From Hyphobacterium indicum (GTDB lineage Bacteria > Pseudomonadota > Alphaproteobacteria > Caulobacterales > Maricaulaceae), in the NCBI RefSeq assembly GCF_003129605.1, contig NZ_QBDX01000001.1, positions 186,001 through 250,000 on the forward strand: a stretch of 64,000 nt of DNA, in the 5' to 3' direction. Below the pieces are notes generated by a model that worked only from the letters and a program-made list of their open reading frames with translations, searched no databases and was not told the DNA's origin. Numbering within the stretch: the stretch's first letter is position 1; each line of letters begins with the position of its first letter. The position numbers and the translations under genes are program-made. Shown here in pieces: positions 53,444 to 62,724 of this stretch.

Positions 53444-56400
53444 TCATTGATCATCCTGACGCCAGACAGGTTCGTCTTTCATCAGCCGGTCATAAACGGT
53501 CTCGAATCGTGCCGCGCAACTCTCCTTTGAATGCCATTTGATCGCATATTCACGGCTGGCCTGTCCCGCGGCTTCGCGCTTCTGCGGATGATCCAGCAAA
53601 TCCTTCAGAGCGTCATAGACGGTGGTTTCATCGGCATGGATAAGAGGGCATTCGGCAAGAGCGTTTGAGGCCGGAACGTCATCGGGCTGTTCGGGGATGA
53701 ACCGTGAAATCACGGGCAGACCCAGGGCCATGCATTCGCGTGCGCTGGCTCCATAGCGCCCGTAATTGAGCTGGTCGACCACAATATCAGCCTGGACCTG
53801 GTAGAATCTCATATCCTTGCTTGGAACCCCGGTCTTGAACACGAGGCGAACAGGGTAACCTTCGGCCTGCAGCCGTTCGATCGCATCTATGACAGCACCG
53901 GTCCCCTTGATGTTCCTGCTGTTTTTTGCGCGCTTGTCGAAATTTCCAACAGCATGGAAAACGAGAATCTCCCCCGTCTCCCGTTCGAACTTCATGGCAT
54001 CCGGAACGGCAAGATCTGGCGACCAGATTTCCGTATCCACGCAATAGGTCAGCGGATCATAATAGGAAGCCTTCGTATGGCGCGATGTATCGGCGGGCCA
54101 GTCGATCTCGAGCGCATTGAGGTCAAGCAGCGACTCCAGCATGGTGTTCTGGGCACCGATCAGAGGGTCCGAGCAGATCTCGGGGTGCAGTTGCCAGATA
54201 CATTTGTCGCAGACGCCACCCGAAGCCTTGTATAGCCGCGACGGACGCTGCCCCGTATTGCAGCCGCTTATGGAGTGACCAATCTTGACGCCGCGCCGCT
54301 TGAGTTCAAGGAAATCCCAGGGGATCGTGTCGCGGGCCCGCGGTTGATAATTCTGTTCGAACATCGTCGCGACTTCAGCGCCGTGGAAATGCAGCATGTC
54401 AAAATGTTGGGTGACGGCCTCCATCAGATCATAGGCGCGGGCCTTGCGAACGGCGGGGTCCGGATGCCAGAGATTGAGATCTTCGCCATGATAGAAGGGA
54501 GCGTTTGCGCTGTCAGGTGATTCAAAGCTGACGAGAAGGGCATGAAAACCACGCTCCCGGAGCGCCCGAGCGAGATGGTAGAAGTGATAATAGGAATGAT
54601 TGAGAAACAATACCGATTTTTGCCCATCCCGGGCCGGAGCGAGACTTTCGACGAGCGAAGTCTCGAGCTTTGTTTCTTCGATTGACGGCAGCGGCGGAAT
54701 AATGAACCGTCGGCTGCGTTTGCCGTTGTTATATTCGACCACCTCCTTTTCATAAGGAGGTGCCGGAACAGGGGTTTGAAGCGCCATGAAGTCGGAAGCT
54801 GCTTCCGGGAGTGTGCCCAGATTTTCAGCCAGAGTCTTGCCCAGCTCGACATTTGAGCTGCGGGGCTGAATTCGCTTCAGTTCGGTGAAGCTATTAAATA
54901 TCTCCAGCGTTTTGTTTGGTGCGGGGTTTTTCCCCTCGTACAAATCAAGCAATGTGGAGGCAAAAACAGAAAAGCTATACATGGCTGCAGCGTAGCTTTT
55001 TCCGGCTTCTCCGTATTGGCGCACGAGATCCGGGGCGGCAGCAAAACGGTTGATCTTATCTGCCAAGGCTCCGTCAGTTGTGTCATCATACACTTCACCG
55101 CATTGCGCGGCATCGAGGATGGGCTCGATCGATGGAAGATTGACACTCAGGATCGCGGCCCCGGCCTGCATGTATTGAGAGAGCTTGTTCGGACTGGCGC
55201 CTTTGTGATTTTCGACATGCGACCGGTAGGTGATCAGGCCGACATCGGCGTGCCGCGCGGATGCAATCAGATCGCCTTCACCAATGCTCGGCAGGAAGAA
55301 TATGGACTTGTCGAGGCGGCCTGTTGCGCGGGCCTGCTCGATCAGGCCTTTCCGGTGAGCGTTTTCAGGTCCCCGGATGAACAGAACGGCCTTGCTGTCA
55401 TCGACCTGCTTCCACTCCTCGATCAGCTGATCAATGCCGCGATGCGGGGCGATTCCGCCCTGGAACATGAATCGCATCCGGCCCTGAGCGGCTTCTGCAA
55501 TGTCCGGGAGCTCAATATGCTTTTCAGGCCGTTCGATCGGTGCGGCATTTGGAACCGCATGAAATCCGACGATGTGACCGTAATGACGATTGAATTCGGA
55601 GGCGATGGGTGTCGAGACGGTGACTGCGCCGTCGACGTGATTGAACATGTGACGTTCATAGGAGCGAAAAAGCCAGCGTGGCCGCGGATGCATCAAATAG
55701 GCGTCGGGCCCGAATTCGTGGGCATCATAAACAAGCCTAGCGCCATATTCCGCTTTGAGCAAAGCACCGGTGACCAGCGTGTCCGGATCATTGGCGTGGA
55801 CGACGGTCGGCGCCCATCCCGAGGCGCGGATTTCATGTAGCACATGTCCGGCTTGCCGCACCGCATAGTCCAGCAGATACCAATAATAGCCATCCCACCC
55901 CTTGAACGGCAGTCTTGATTTGATGGGCCTGCGCCACAGATGTTCAAGCGCAATAGATGCCCAGCTGTTTATTCTGTCTGTTGTAAATCTGGCGATGCGT
56001 GCCTTTTGTGCCAGCCAGCAGATGGCCATCCACGGGGAGCCCAGCAGCGCCATGATCGCGCGCCGCGCCTGGCGAATCCGTTTGAGCAGAACAAACCAGC
56101 GCGGGATGATGCGGTGCTTGATCAGAAGCGCCCACAATTCCCGCTCGGATATGGTCTCGTCGCTGCTGCCATAACGCAAGACCACAGCGCCTGCCGGGTC
56201 TTCGGTTTTTGGATCGCCATACCCGTCGGTCCACCCGAATATCCATGTATCATACAGTTTGCCCACGGCGGTCTGTGCGGTCCAGACCACTCTCGGATCG
56301 ACAGTGGGCTCATGCCCGCAAAGGATGGCCAGACGCGGCGTTCCATCATCGCTATCGCGGCTGGCGGCGCCAGCATTCCCGCTGCCCAACAAGATGGTAA

Positions 56401-57118
56401 AGCGGTGAGGTGTTACATGTCCGGGTGTCACACCGACCTTGCTGAACGCACCATATTTTCTTTGAAAACGCGCTTTCAGCTCGCCAGATGAAACGCTCAA
56501 CGCCTGGACCGATTTAAGAGCCGCTCGTTCAAGGTAATGGAAAATAGCCCGCGGGCGGGGCGAAACCAGCATATTGTCCGGCCCGAAGCTCTGCGCATCA
56601 TAGACGATCCGGCATGAATATTCGGCCTTGAGTCCGAGCGCCGCCAGCAGGGAAATGCTGTCTGTCGCAATGACGATCTCGGGCGGATCATCGGTGCCCC
56701 GGAAGTGAGCCAGAACCTGACGGGCCCGGGGAATTGCATGGCTATTGATCAGCCAGCTATACCCAGCCAGTCCTTCTGCCGACGGGCAGACGCGGCCCTC
56801 GGCCTGTGCGGCTTCGACTTTGGCAAGTGCCCTTGCGAGCGAATCCAGCTTTCGCAGATCTCTGTCCGTAATTATTTCCTGGTCCCGGAGCAGGGATACG
56901 AAATCATCAGAAGGAACTTCGGGGCTTCCTGCACGGCAGTAAGTGACCGGCGTACCATCCTCAAACCCGGCATCCGGCACTTCATCCGTGTCGGTAAACC
57001 CATGCGCGGACGGCACGAAGCCGGCCGAACGCACCGTCTTTGCGATCCACGAACACCGCGGATCGGCAAGGGGGTTCATGCTCGATAGTATGACTACCCG
57101 TGTCCGGTCCCGGTCCAT
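53444..57118 (-). CDS. Giant three-module glycosyltransferase
   Basis: 1224 residues. Module 1 (about 1-250) is only the acceptor half of a GT-B enzyme, with IVYDAQSFGPDN at 171. Module 2 (about 260-725) is a complete GT-B with the parallel LVYDAHEFGPDA at 462, FQGGIAPHRGID at the start of the donor half and NHKGASPNKLSQYMQAG near the nucleotide site. Module 3 (about 835-1224) is another, less similar GT with HFHGAEVATMF, a Cys-rich CDKCIWQLHPEIC and NYGRYGASARECMALGLPV. It could therefore form two different linkages. It contains no membrane segment. AGGGG precedes ATG 57118. Confidence 0.85.
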   Translation of the reverse strand: MDRDRTRVVILSSMNPLADPRCSWIAKTVRSAGFVPSAHGFTDTDEVPDAGFEDGTPVTYCRAGSPEVPSDDFVSLLRDQEIITDRDLRKLDSLARALAKVEAAQAEGRVCPSAEGLAGYSWLINSHAIPRARQVLAHFRGTDDPPEIVIATDSISLLAALGLKAEYSCRIVYDAQSFGPDNMLVSPRPRAIFHYLERAALKSVQALSVSSGELKARFQRKYGAFSKVGVTPGHVTPHRFTILLGSGNAGAASRDSDDGTPRLAILCGHEPTVDPRVVWTAQTAVGKLYDTWIFGWTDGYGDPKTEDPAGAVVLRYGSSDETISERELWALLIKHRIIPRWFVLLKRIRQARRAIMALLGSPWMAICWLAQKARIARFTTDRINSWASIALEHLWRRPIKSRLPFKGWDGYYWYLLDYAVRQAGHVLHEIRASGWAPTVVHANDPDTLVTGALLKAEYGARLVYDAHEFGPDAYLMHPRPRWLFRSYERHMFNHVDGAVTVSTPIASEFNRHYGHIVGFHAVPNAAPIERPEKHIELPDIAEAAQGRMRFMFQGGIAPHRGIDQLIEEWKQVDDSKAVLFIRGPENAHRKGLIEQARATGRLDKSIFFLPSIGEGDLIASARHADVGLITYRSHVENHKGASPNKLSQYMQAGAAILSVNLPSIEPILDAAQCGEVYDDTTDGALADKINRFAAAPDLVRQYGEAGKSYAAAMYSFSVFASTLLDLYEGKNPAPNKTLEIFNSFTELKRIQPRSSNVELGKTLAENLGTLPEAASDFMALQTPVPAPPYEKEVVEYNNGKRSRRFIIPPLPSIEETKLETSLVESLAPARDGQKSVLFLNHSYYHFYHLARALRERGFHALLVSFESPDSANAPFYHGEDLNLWHPDPAVRKARAYDLMEAVTQHFDMLHFHGAEVATMFEQNYQPRARDTIPWDFLELKRRGVKIGHSISGCNTGQRPSRLYKASGGVCDKCIWQLHPEICSDPLIGAQNTMLESLLDLNALEIDWPADTSRHTKASYYDPLTYCVDTEIWSPDLAVPDAMKFERETGEILVFHAVGNFDKRAKNSRNIKGTGAVIDAIERLQAEGYPVRLVFKTGVPSKDMRFYQVQADIVVDQLNYGRYGASARECMALGLPVISRFIPEQPDDVPASNALAECPLIHADETTVYDALKDLLDHPQKREAAGQASREYAIKWHSKESCAARFETVYDRLMKDEPVWRQDDQ

Positions 57119-57196
57119 TTTGTGCCCCTGTCATCTCGATCGCTCTCACCTTCTGTTGCCGGCAAGGCGGTCGAGTCCCCCGTATTTGCAAAACAA

Positions 57197-59473
57197 CTAT
57201 GTCTTGGTTGATTTCTCTGTTGTCTTTGCGCTGCCGCTCTGCGCCGCTCCGGAAGGCTTTTTCCCGTTTTCACCGGGCTTGCTTGCCGATTTCACGGCGC
57301 GTGTGCGGGCAGGCTTTTTGCGGGCCGGAACTGACGGCTTCGCGACTGTCTTCTCTGCAGGCGTCTCACTTTTTGCCGATGCTGGCCTGTCGGCCTTGGT
57401 CGCCGAAGGCGCGCTGGGCGCGACAGCGGATGGCTTCAGAGCAGCCGTCTTCGCAGACGACGCATTTTTGCTGGATGCAGGCTTTCCGGCTTTGGTGCCG
57501 GAAGGCTTGCGTCGCGCTGCGGATGCCGGTTTTACGGTTGTCTTCTTTGCAGAAGTTTTTGCCTTGTCGGACGCTGGCGGGTTGGCCTTGGTCCCGGAAG
57601 GTTTGCGGCGCTCCGGTGTCGGCCGTGGCTTTGATTTTCTGCCCCCGGGCCGTTTGTCTTTGACGACCGTCTCGCGAGGTCTGAAAACGCCAAACACATC
57701 GGTGACATTTCCGCCTGCAGGTATATGCCGCATGTCCACGACGTCGAACCATTTGGCGAGAAGCGGCTGGAACCAGACATCATCGATATGGAAGAGGTGA
57801 TAATTATCGACCGCAGCCCTGTCGGCCGCCGGAGTTGACGGGTAATCCGCCATGCCCGGGACATCGGCATACCAGAGAACCAGCCGTCCATCCTTTTTCA
57901 GAACGCGATGCATTTCTGACAGGGCACGCTCAAGGTCCATGACATGATCCAGGGCCGTCGCGCATATTACGGTCGCAAAGCTCTCCGCCGGCCATGGCAG
58001 GAATTCTGCGACCCCGCGTGTCACATCAAATCCGGCATCTTGTTTCACTTCGAGAGGCTCGATGCCCATGATCTGGCCGGGATCGTAACCTTGCAAATAT
58101 ACCGGGATACCGACGGGGCCGCATCCAATATCCAGCATCGGGCCTTCGGCGAATAATGACAGATAATCACGGAATCCGCGTGCCACGGCTGACGTCCATG
58201 TGGCGCAATTCTCATTCGGATTATCAGCGTAAGACGCAGCGCCCGCCCGAAACACCGGTTTCCATTTTTCAAACGTGACCGGATCAAGTGCCTTCAGGCG
58301 GTCCTCGAATCTGGTTTCGTCGTACGAGCCGGACTTGGCCGGAGCTTTTGCAGCCGGGTTCCGCTGCCACGCCATCTTCTGCAACGCGGCGGCTTCAATG
58401 GCAGCAAAACGGCCTGTGCGGTCGGCAAAAGCGGGGTCAACCGCTCCAACTGACGATGTTTCGCTGCTTGAAATCTCCGCTATCGCGCGATTGGTTTCCT
58501 GATAATAATATCTCATGGCATCAGCGACTTGGCTGCCGATGTCAGTGAGCAAATTTCGAGTATCCGTGATTGAAGATTGAAGCATTTCCATTGTCGGAGC
58601 AGCAATACTCTCATCGGTTTCGGAAATAGGCGTTCCGGCATTCAACACGCGGGCAATCTGGCCGATCTGATGGTCGATATCCTCGATCGATTTCAGGGTC
58701 CGGCGCGCCATCGGCGGGCTGGCCACGTCTTCCTGTATTGACGCCAGCTTGTTGCCAAGCGCAGCAACATTCTGGCCAACGGATTGAAGTGTCCAGTCGA
58801 GCTTGGAAATTTGAGCCCTGATTTCGTCGGACGGAAGGCTGCTAGCGGGAGACGTCATTTCGTCAAATTGTGCAGTCAAGCTACTCAGCTGTTCGCGAAG
58901 CCCTTCCTGACCAAGTGTCAGATCTCTAAGAGCAATGGAAATCTGACCTTGCCCACCATGTAGGTTATCTAGCTGTGTGCCGAATTCATCGAAGCCTTGG
59001 ACATTCAATTGTTCGACGGTACTCAATGCAGCTCGAAGCGATGTGGCGGCTGTTGTCAATTCAGATTGGCCGCTTGCAAATTGCTCACTGAAGGGGCGAA
59101 GAATATCCAGAATCTCATTCGAGCGTTCCGTGAGCTGGTTCACAGTGTTCGCGCTTGATGATTCGACCTGCTTCAATTCGACCGAATATTGTTCAATTCT
59201 TAGCTTTAAATCCTGAATTGCGGATGAAAGCGCATTGTCCTGTTTCTGGAGTTCTTCAAGTAACGGCCAGGAAACGGCCAGATTCTTTTTCAGATCCTGG
59301 GAAAGCGGCGCAACCACTTCCTTGTAGGCGATAATCTGGTCGCGCAACGGCGTGACCAGTTTCTCGACGCTAACGGATAGCCGGGCGTGCAGCGCCGAGA
59401 TATGCTGTAGCAATTGCTCTTCGGCATCCCGGTCCACTGCACTGGGCGTCTGGTTTGATGATCGCGAATTCAC
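57197..59473 (-). CDS. Coiled-coil SAM methyltransferase with basic repeat tail (possible chain-length terminator)
   Basis: 758 residues, GTG start with GGAGAG nine bases upstream. Residues about 15-335 are Gln-, Leu- and Ser-rich heptad-like helix (coiled coil), with repeated patterns such as LKKNLAVSWPLLEELQKQ. Residues about 380-600 are a class I methyltransferase: motif I LDIGCGPVG at 447-455, then VICATALDHVMDLERALSEM and LKKDGRLVLWY. Residues 600-758 are a Lys/Ala/Pro/Ser tail made of 32-residue repeats. Methyltransferases with long coiled coils such as WbdD end O-polysaccharide chains and set their length. That role here is inference. There is no kinase domain. Base composition dips in the coiled-coil part (47% GC at 58921-58980). 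Confidence 0.82.
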   Translation of the reverse strand: MNSRSSNQTPSAVDRDAEEQLLQHISALHARLSVSVEKLVTPLRDQIIAYKEVVAPLSQDLKKNLAVSWPLLEELQKQDNALSSAIQDLKLRIEQYSVELKQVESSSANTVNQLTERSNEILDILRPFSEQFASGQSELTTAATSLRAALSTVEQLNVQGFDEFGTQLDNLHGGQGQISIALRDLTLGQEGLREQLSSLTAQFDEMTSPASSLPSDEIRAQISKLDWTLQSVGQNVAALGNKLASIQEDVASPPMARRTLKSIEDIDHQIGQIARVLNAGTPISETDESIAAPTMEMLQSSITDTRNLLTDIGSQVADAMRYYYQETNRAIAEISSSETSSVGAVDPAFADRTGRFAAIEAAALQKMAWQRNPAAKAPAKSGSYDETRFEDRLKALDPVTFEKWKPVFRAGAASYADNPNENCATWTSAVARGFRDYLSLFAEGPMLDIGCGPVGIPVYLQGYDPGQIMGIEPLEVKQDAGFDVTRGVAEFLPWPAESFATVICATALDHVMDLERALSEMHRVLKKDGRLVLWYADVPGMADYPSTPAADRAAVDNYHLFHIDDVWFQPLLAKWFDVVDMRHIPAGGNVTDVFGVFRPRETVVKDKRPGGRKSKPRPTPERRKPSGTKANPPASDKAKTSAKKTTVKPASAARRKPSGTKAGKPASSKNASSAKTAALKPSAVAPSAPSATKADRPASAKSETPAEKTVAKPSVPARKKPARTRAVKSASKPGENGKKPSGAAQSGSAKTTEKSTKT
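57245..57610 (-). repeat. 96-bp in-frame tandem repeat coding for a basic tail
   Basis: Within the methyltransferase gene, three 32-residue units (residues 622-653, 654-685, 686-717) and part of a fourth begin RRKPSGTKA, RRKPSGTKA, PSAPSATKA and RKKPARTRA. Each continues with PAS near position 12 and ends KPS or KPA. The units are diverged, so the array is old rather than a recent slippage. Confidence 0.85.
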
Positions 59474-59558
59474 AGGTAAAAACTCTCCATAAAGCTCAAC
59501 GCTGGCAATCAGGGTGCCTAAGGATACCGTCTAACGAGACTGAAAGAAAGCAGGGCCT

Positions 59559-62525
59559 TCATGCATCCCCACGCTTCGAGATGCGGCGGAATAGCTCTGA
59601 AAGCAAGGTTCTGGCTGGCACCTGGGAAAGCGACAAAACCTTTCTATCCATGGCGGATTCGTCCGGGCCGGGTTGTACCTGTTCGGCCGGGACCTCCGGA
59701 TCTGCGCTGGGCATTTCGTCATCGGCCTGCGTGTCAGGCGGTGAAGCCTCCGGTTCGCCATTGTCGATTTCCCCGCCGTCCGATGGCGCATCTGGTGGTG
59801 CGGCGTCTGTGTTCTCGGCTGGCACCGCTGCAGGTGGCTCTAGAGCGGCAGGGGCAAAATTGGGCCAGCCATAGACAGGGCCGGCAGTCTGCAGTTCGAG
59901 ATCAATTGCCGCTGCTTCGCCCGGCGTTAACAGATCGGCAAGTGGTCTCCGCCCATCAGGGCAGGGACGTTGCGTCACTAGAGCATCTATGCCGTCAAGC
60001 AGCCTCGGTGACCGCTGATCCCAATTATAGCTGGTTTCAAAAAACGCCCTGGCCCGCTCACCCATGGCGCGGCGTTCATCGGCATTATCGATAAACCACT
60101 GGACTTGCGCGACAAGATCGGCCGGGTCAAGTGTATCGTAGATGCGTCCGATCTTCTCGGCGTCGAGCAGGCTCCGCACGAATGTCAGATCGGTTGAAAG
60201 TGTGGGCAGTCCGGCCGCCGAGTACTGGGATAACTTGTTGGGGCAGGCATGCTGATAATTGAGCCCATTGTGCGGGCTGTAGGGAATGATGCCGACATCA
60301 CCGGCGCGGGCACTCTCGATCAGTTCGTTCTCTGCGGCAGGCTCCGGAAAGAAAATGCGTTTATCAAGAAGGCCGTTGGCGCGCGCCAACTCGATCAGCT
60401 CGTCACGCAGCGGTGACCTGATCGCCCGGATCCACAAAATCGCGCGCTCGTCCGTTTGCGGCCAGGAATTGACAAGAAATTCGACCGGGCGTTCGCGGTG
60501 AAGGCCACCGTGGAACAGGAAGACGACCTGGTCTTCCGTCCGGGGAGGAATGTCGATGGCGGCCTTGACGTCATCCGGCAGGGGCTTTGAAGCTTCGAGT
60601 GACGCGCAGTTGGGCAGGACGATATAGTCGCGCGCGTATTCTGCAGACATGATGTCTGCCAGTGGTTTTGAAACCGTCGCGGCGAGATCGAGGCCGGCCA
60701 CCAGCGCCTGTTCGATTTTCGACCAGAAATCGAATTCCCAATTGGTCGTGGAACGGGCAGCGGGCCAGTATTCGTGGGCGTCATACACACTCACGGCGCC
60801 GATCTCTCGGGCGAGCGCATTGGCGACGGGCGCACCGTGAAGATCGACCCCGATGACCACGTCGAAATCGCCGAGTTGACGGCCAATATCCAGCAGTATG
60901 CTCGGACCGTTGATCATCTCCCAGCAAGCATGGCGGAAACTCTCGGTGTCCTTGCCCGGATCGACAGCTCCGAAGCGTTTTTCGAGCGCCGAATTGGGCG
61001 CGAATACACACTGGGCCATCAAAGACAGAACATACTCCGGCAAGGCAAGCGGCTGACCAGCCTCGGGCAGTCGCAGGCCGGGCCATGTGTGGGGGACCAG
61101 CCGGCTGCGGATCTGCACACGCGTCTCGCTGACCGTTTTCAGTTCGATCGGCGAGGTCAGATCGTGATGAACGCCGAGCTCTACCACTTCATAACCGCGG
61201 GCTTCGAGGCTTTCGCTGAGCCAGGTGACCCGAGGATCAACATCCGGATCATGGTACATGGCGACCAGTGCCCGCTTCGGAAGAGCCGGGCGGGGCAAAG
61301 TGCGCGACGGCCGCGCCCGGATCATAATGCCTTTTTCATCCAGCTTCTCGCGGACCGCTGCATCAAATGCCTCGACGAAACGGTCATAGGTATGATTGTC
61401 GGAAAGAATGATTTCTTCGAAAGCGGCAGACGTCATCTGCGTCCACGCTTTTTCGTCTCGTATGAGATCGAACGCTTCGTCAAGATTGGAGAGGTCGCGT
61501 TTCAGCGGGAAGAAATGGCGCCCCGGTATGAAAATATCTGAATATCTTCCCTCATACAGGATTTGCAGCGCCCCGACAGCTGCGGCTTCGAAATGGCGCG
61601 GAGAAATCTGGGCGTAATCGATATTGTCCTCGTATTTGTGAAGGAAAGCCTCGTGAGCTTTCAGGTAATAGGCCTCACTGCCGGGATCCATATCGGCGTT
61701 TTCCGCCGCGAATTCGTCGCACGCGGCAGTGACGGACCCGTCGAAATCAAACAGGTTGGAGCCGCTTTCCACTCCCAGCACAGCTTTGGAAGATGCCAGG
61801 AACCGGGTCCAGGCTTCGCCATTGATCCGGTCCTCCCAACGGCTGGAGATGTCGGTTGTCAGCCCGGCAGCCTCCGCTGGCCCCCGCACAGCCTTGCCAA
61901 TGGCCCGCTTTTCGAATCCGAGCCGACCGCAAATCAGGGGTTGGATAGACCCGCGATAGCTGATGTCTATGGGCCGGCGGTCGTAAGGCGGGCGTTGCGC
62001 CTTGCGCATGTTTTCAGAAACGAATGCGGTCAACTGCTGAACGACGCGTACGCCTTCCAGCGCTTCGGCTGTGTAGGCTTTCTCCAGCTCGTGCGGCGGA
62101 ACGCAGGTCACCAGAATGTCGAACCGGTTTGCCTTCAAAAAGGCCCCGAACTCATGGGTGCGGAAATGTTCATCCTGCTTCACCAGGATTTTCAAGCCAT
62201 CGTAATCGGGAAATTTCGTTTCTAGATTGGCGTCCAGGCTGACCAAATTGGTCGGGAAATAACAGACCGCCGGATGAATCATGACGCCGGCATATTCATT
62301 CAGATCGATATGCGCCGGGATACGCAGTGGCGAAAACCCGCATTTCCAGAGATTTAATACTTCGAAATCATATGCGCTCGCCTTTGCCCAAGCGGCAACG
62401 TTTTCCCGGATCGTCATGAGACCGATCGGGTCAAAATAGGCGATCAACAGGATTGTGTTCCGCCGAAATGCGGCTCTGCCATGTTGGGGTGTAAGTGGAA
62501 TGGCGTGAGTCGTGGTTCCGGTCAT
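59559..62525 (-). CDS. Giant two-module glycosyltransferase with acidic tail
   Basis: 988 residues. Residues 1-410 are a CgeB-like module related to the product of 47622-49517 (FDFDGSVTAACDEF, ISPRHFEAAAVGA, DLSNLDEAFD). Residues about 420-850 are a GT4-like module with SVYDAHEYWPAARS, FLFHGGLHRERPVEFL and NYQHACPNKLSQYSAAGLP, related to module 2 of the 1224-residue protein. The last 120 residues are rich in Pro, Glu and Asp (SDGGEIDNGEPEASPPD) and may be disordered. ATG 62525 follows GGGGGACACC. ATG 62537 has no ribosome site. It is the first gene of the long leftward operon. Confidence 0.85.
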   Translation of the reverse strand: MTGTTTHAIPLTPQHGRAAFRRNTILLIAYFDPIGLMTIRENVAAWAKASAYDFEVLNLWKCGFSPLRIPAHIDLNEYAGVMIHPAVCYFPTNLVSLDANLETKFPDYDGLKILVKQDEHFRTHEFGAFLKANRFDILVTCVPPHELEKAYTAEALEGVRVVQQLTAFVSENMRKAQRPPYDRRPIDISYRGSIQPLICGRLGFEKRAIGKAVRGPAEAAGLTTDISSRWEDRINGEAWTRFLASSKAVLGVESGSNLFDFDGSVTAACDEFAAENADMDPGSEAYYLKAHEAFLHKYEDNIDYAQISPRHFEAAAVGALQILYEGRYSDIFIPGRHFFPLKRDLSNLDEAFDLIRDEKAWTQMTSAAFEEIILSDNHTYDRFVEAFDAAVREKLDEKGIMIRARPSRTLPRPALPKRALVAMYHDPDVDPRVTWLSESLEARGYEVVELGVHHDLTSPIELKTVSETRVQIRSRLVPHTWPGLRLPEAGQPLALPEYVLSLMAQCVFAPNSALEKRFGAVDPGKDTESFRHACWEMINGPSILLDIGRQLGDFDVVIGVDLHGAPVANALAREIGAVSVYDAHEYWPAARSTTNWEFDFWSKIEQALVAGLDLAATVSKPLADIMSAEYARDYIVLPNCASLEASKPLPDDVKAAIDIPPRTEDQVVFLFHGGLHRERPVEFLVNSWPQTDERAILWIRAIRSPLRDELIELARANGLLDKRIFFPEPAAENELIESARAGDVGIIPYSPHNGLNYQHACPNKLSQYSAAGLPTLSTDLTFVRSLLDAEKIGRIYDTLDPADLVAQVQWFIDNADERRAMGERARAFFETSYNWDQRSPRLLDGIDALVTQRPCPDGRRPLADLLTPGEAAAIDLELQTAGPVYGWPNFAPAALEPPAAVPAENTDAAPPDAPSDGGEIDNGEPEASPPDTQADDEMPSADPEVPAEQVQPGPDESAMDRKVLSLSQVPARTLLSELFRRISKRGDA

Positions 62526-62724
62526 GGTGTCCCCCATTTCAAAGTCGGCATCTTCTTTACCGTTTCACAGCCCAAACACAATGAATCTTGGGGCCCGGTG
62601 CCAATGTTTGGTCAGCTTGCCCGGTTCAGTATTTTCTGGCACGAGGAAGCAGGAGCAGGTTGATGTCAACACTGCCATGTTTTTCGGGCGTATCGGCCCG
62701 GCCGACACTCAGGGTGTAAGTTAA

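Noticed and set aside
57245-57610. Tandem 96-bp array as a possible CRISPR or non-coding satellite
   Set aside because: The units are adjacent without spacers, diverged at the DNA level and keep frame inside a long coding sequence.
62690-62710. GC-rich palindrome before the second wzm gene as a terminator
   Set aside because: No T-run follows on either strand and the flanking genes are divergent, so a terminator is not expected there.
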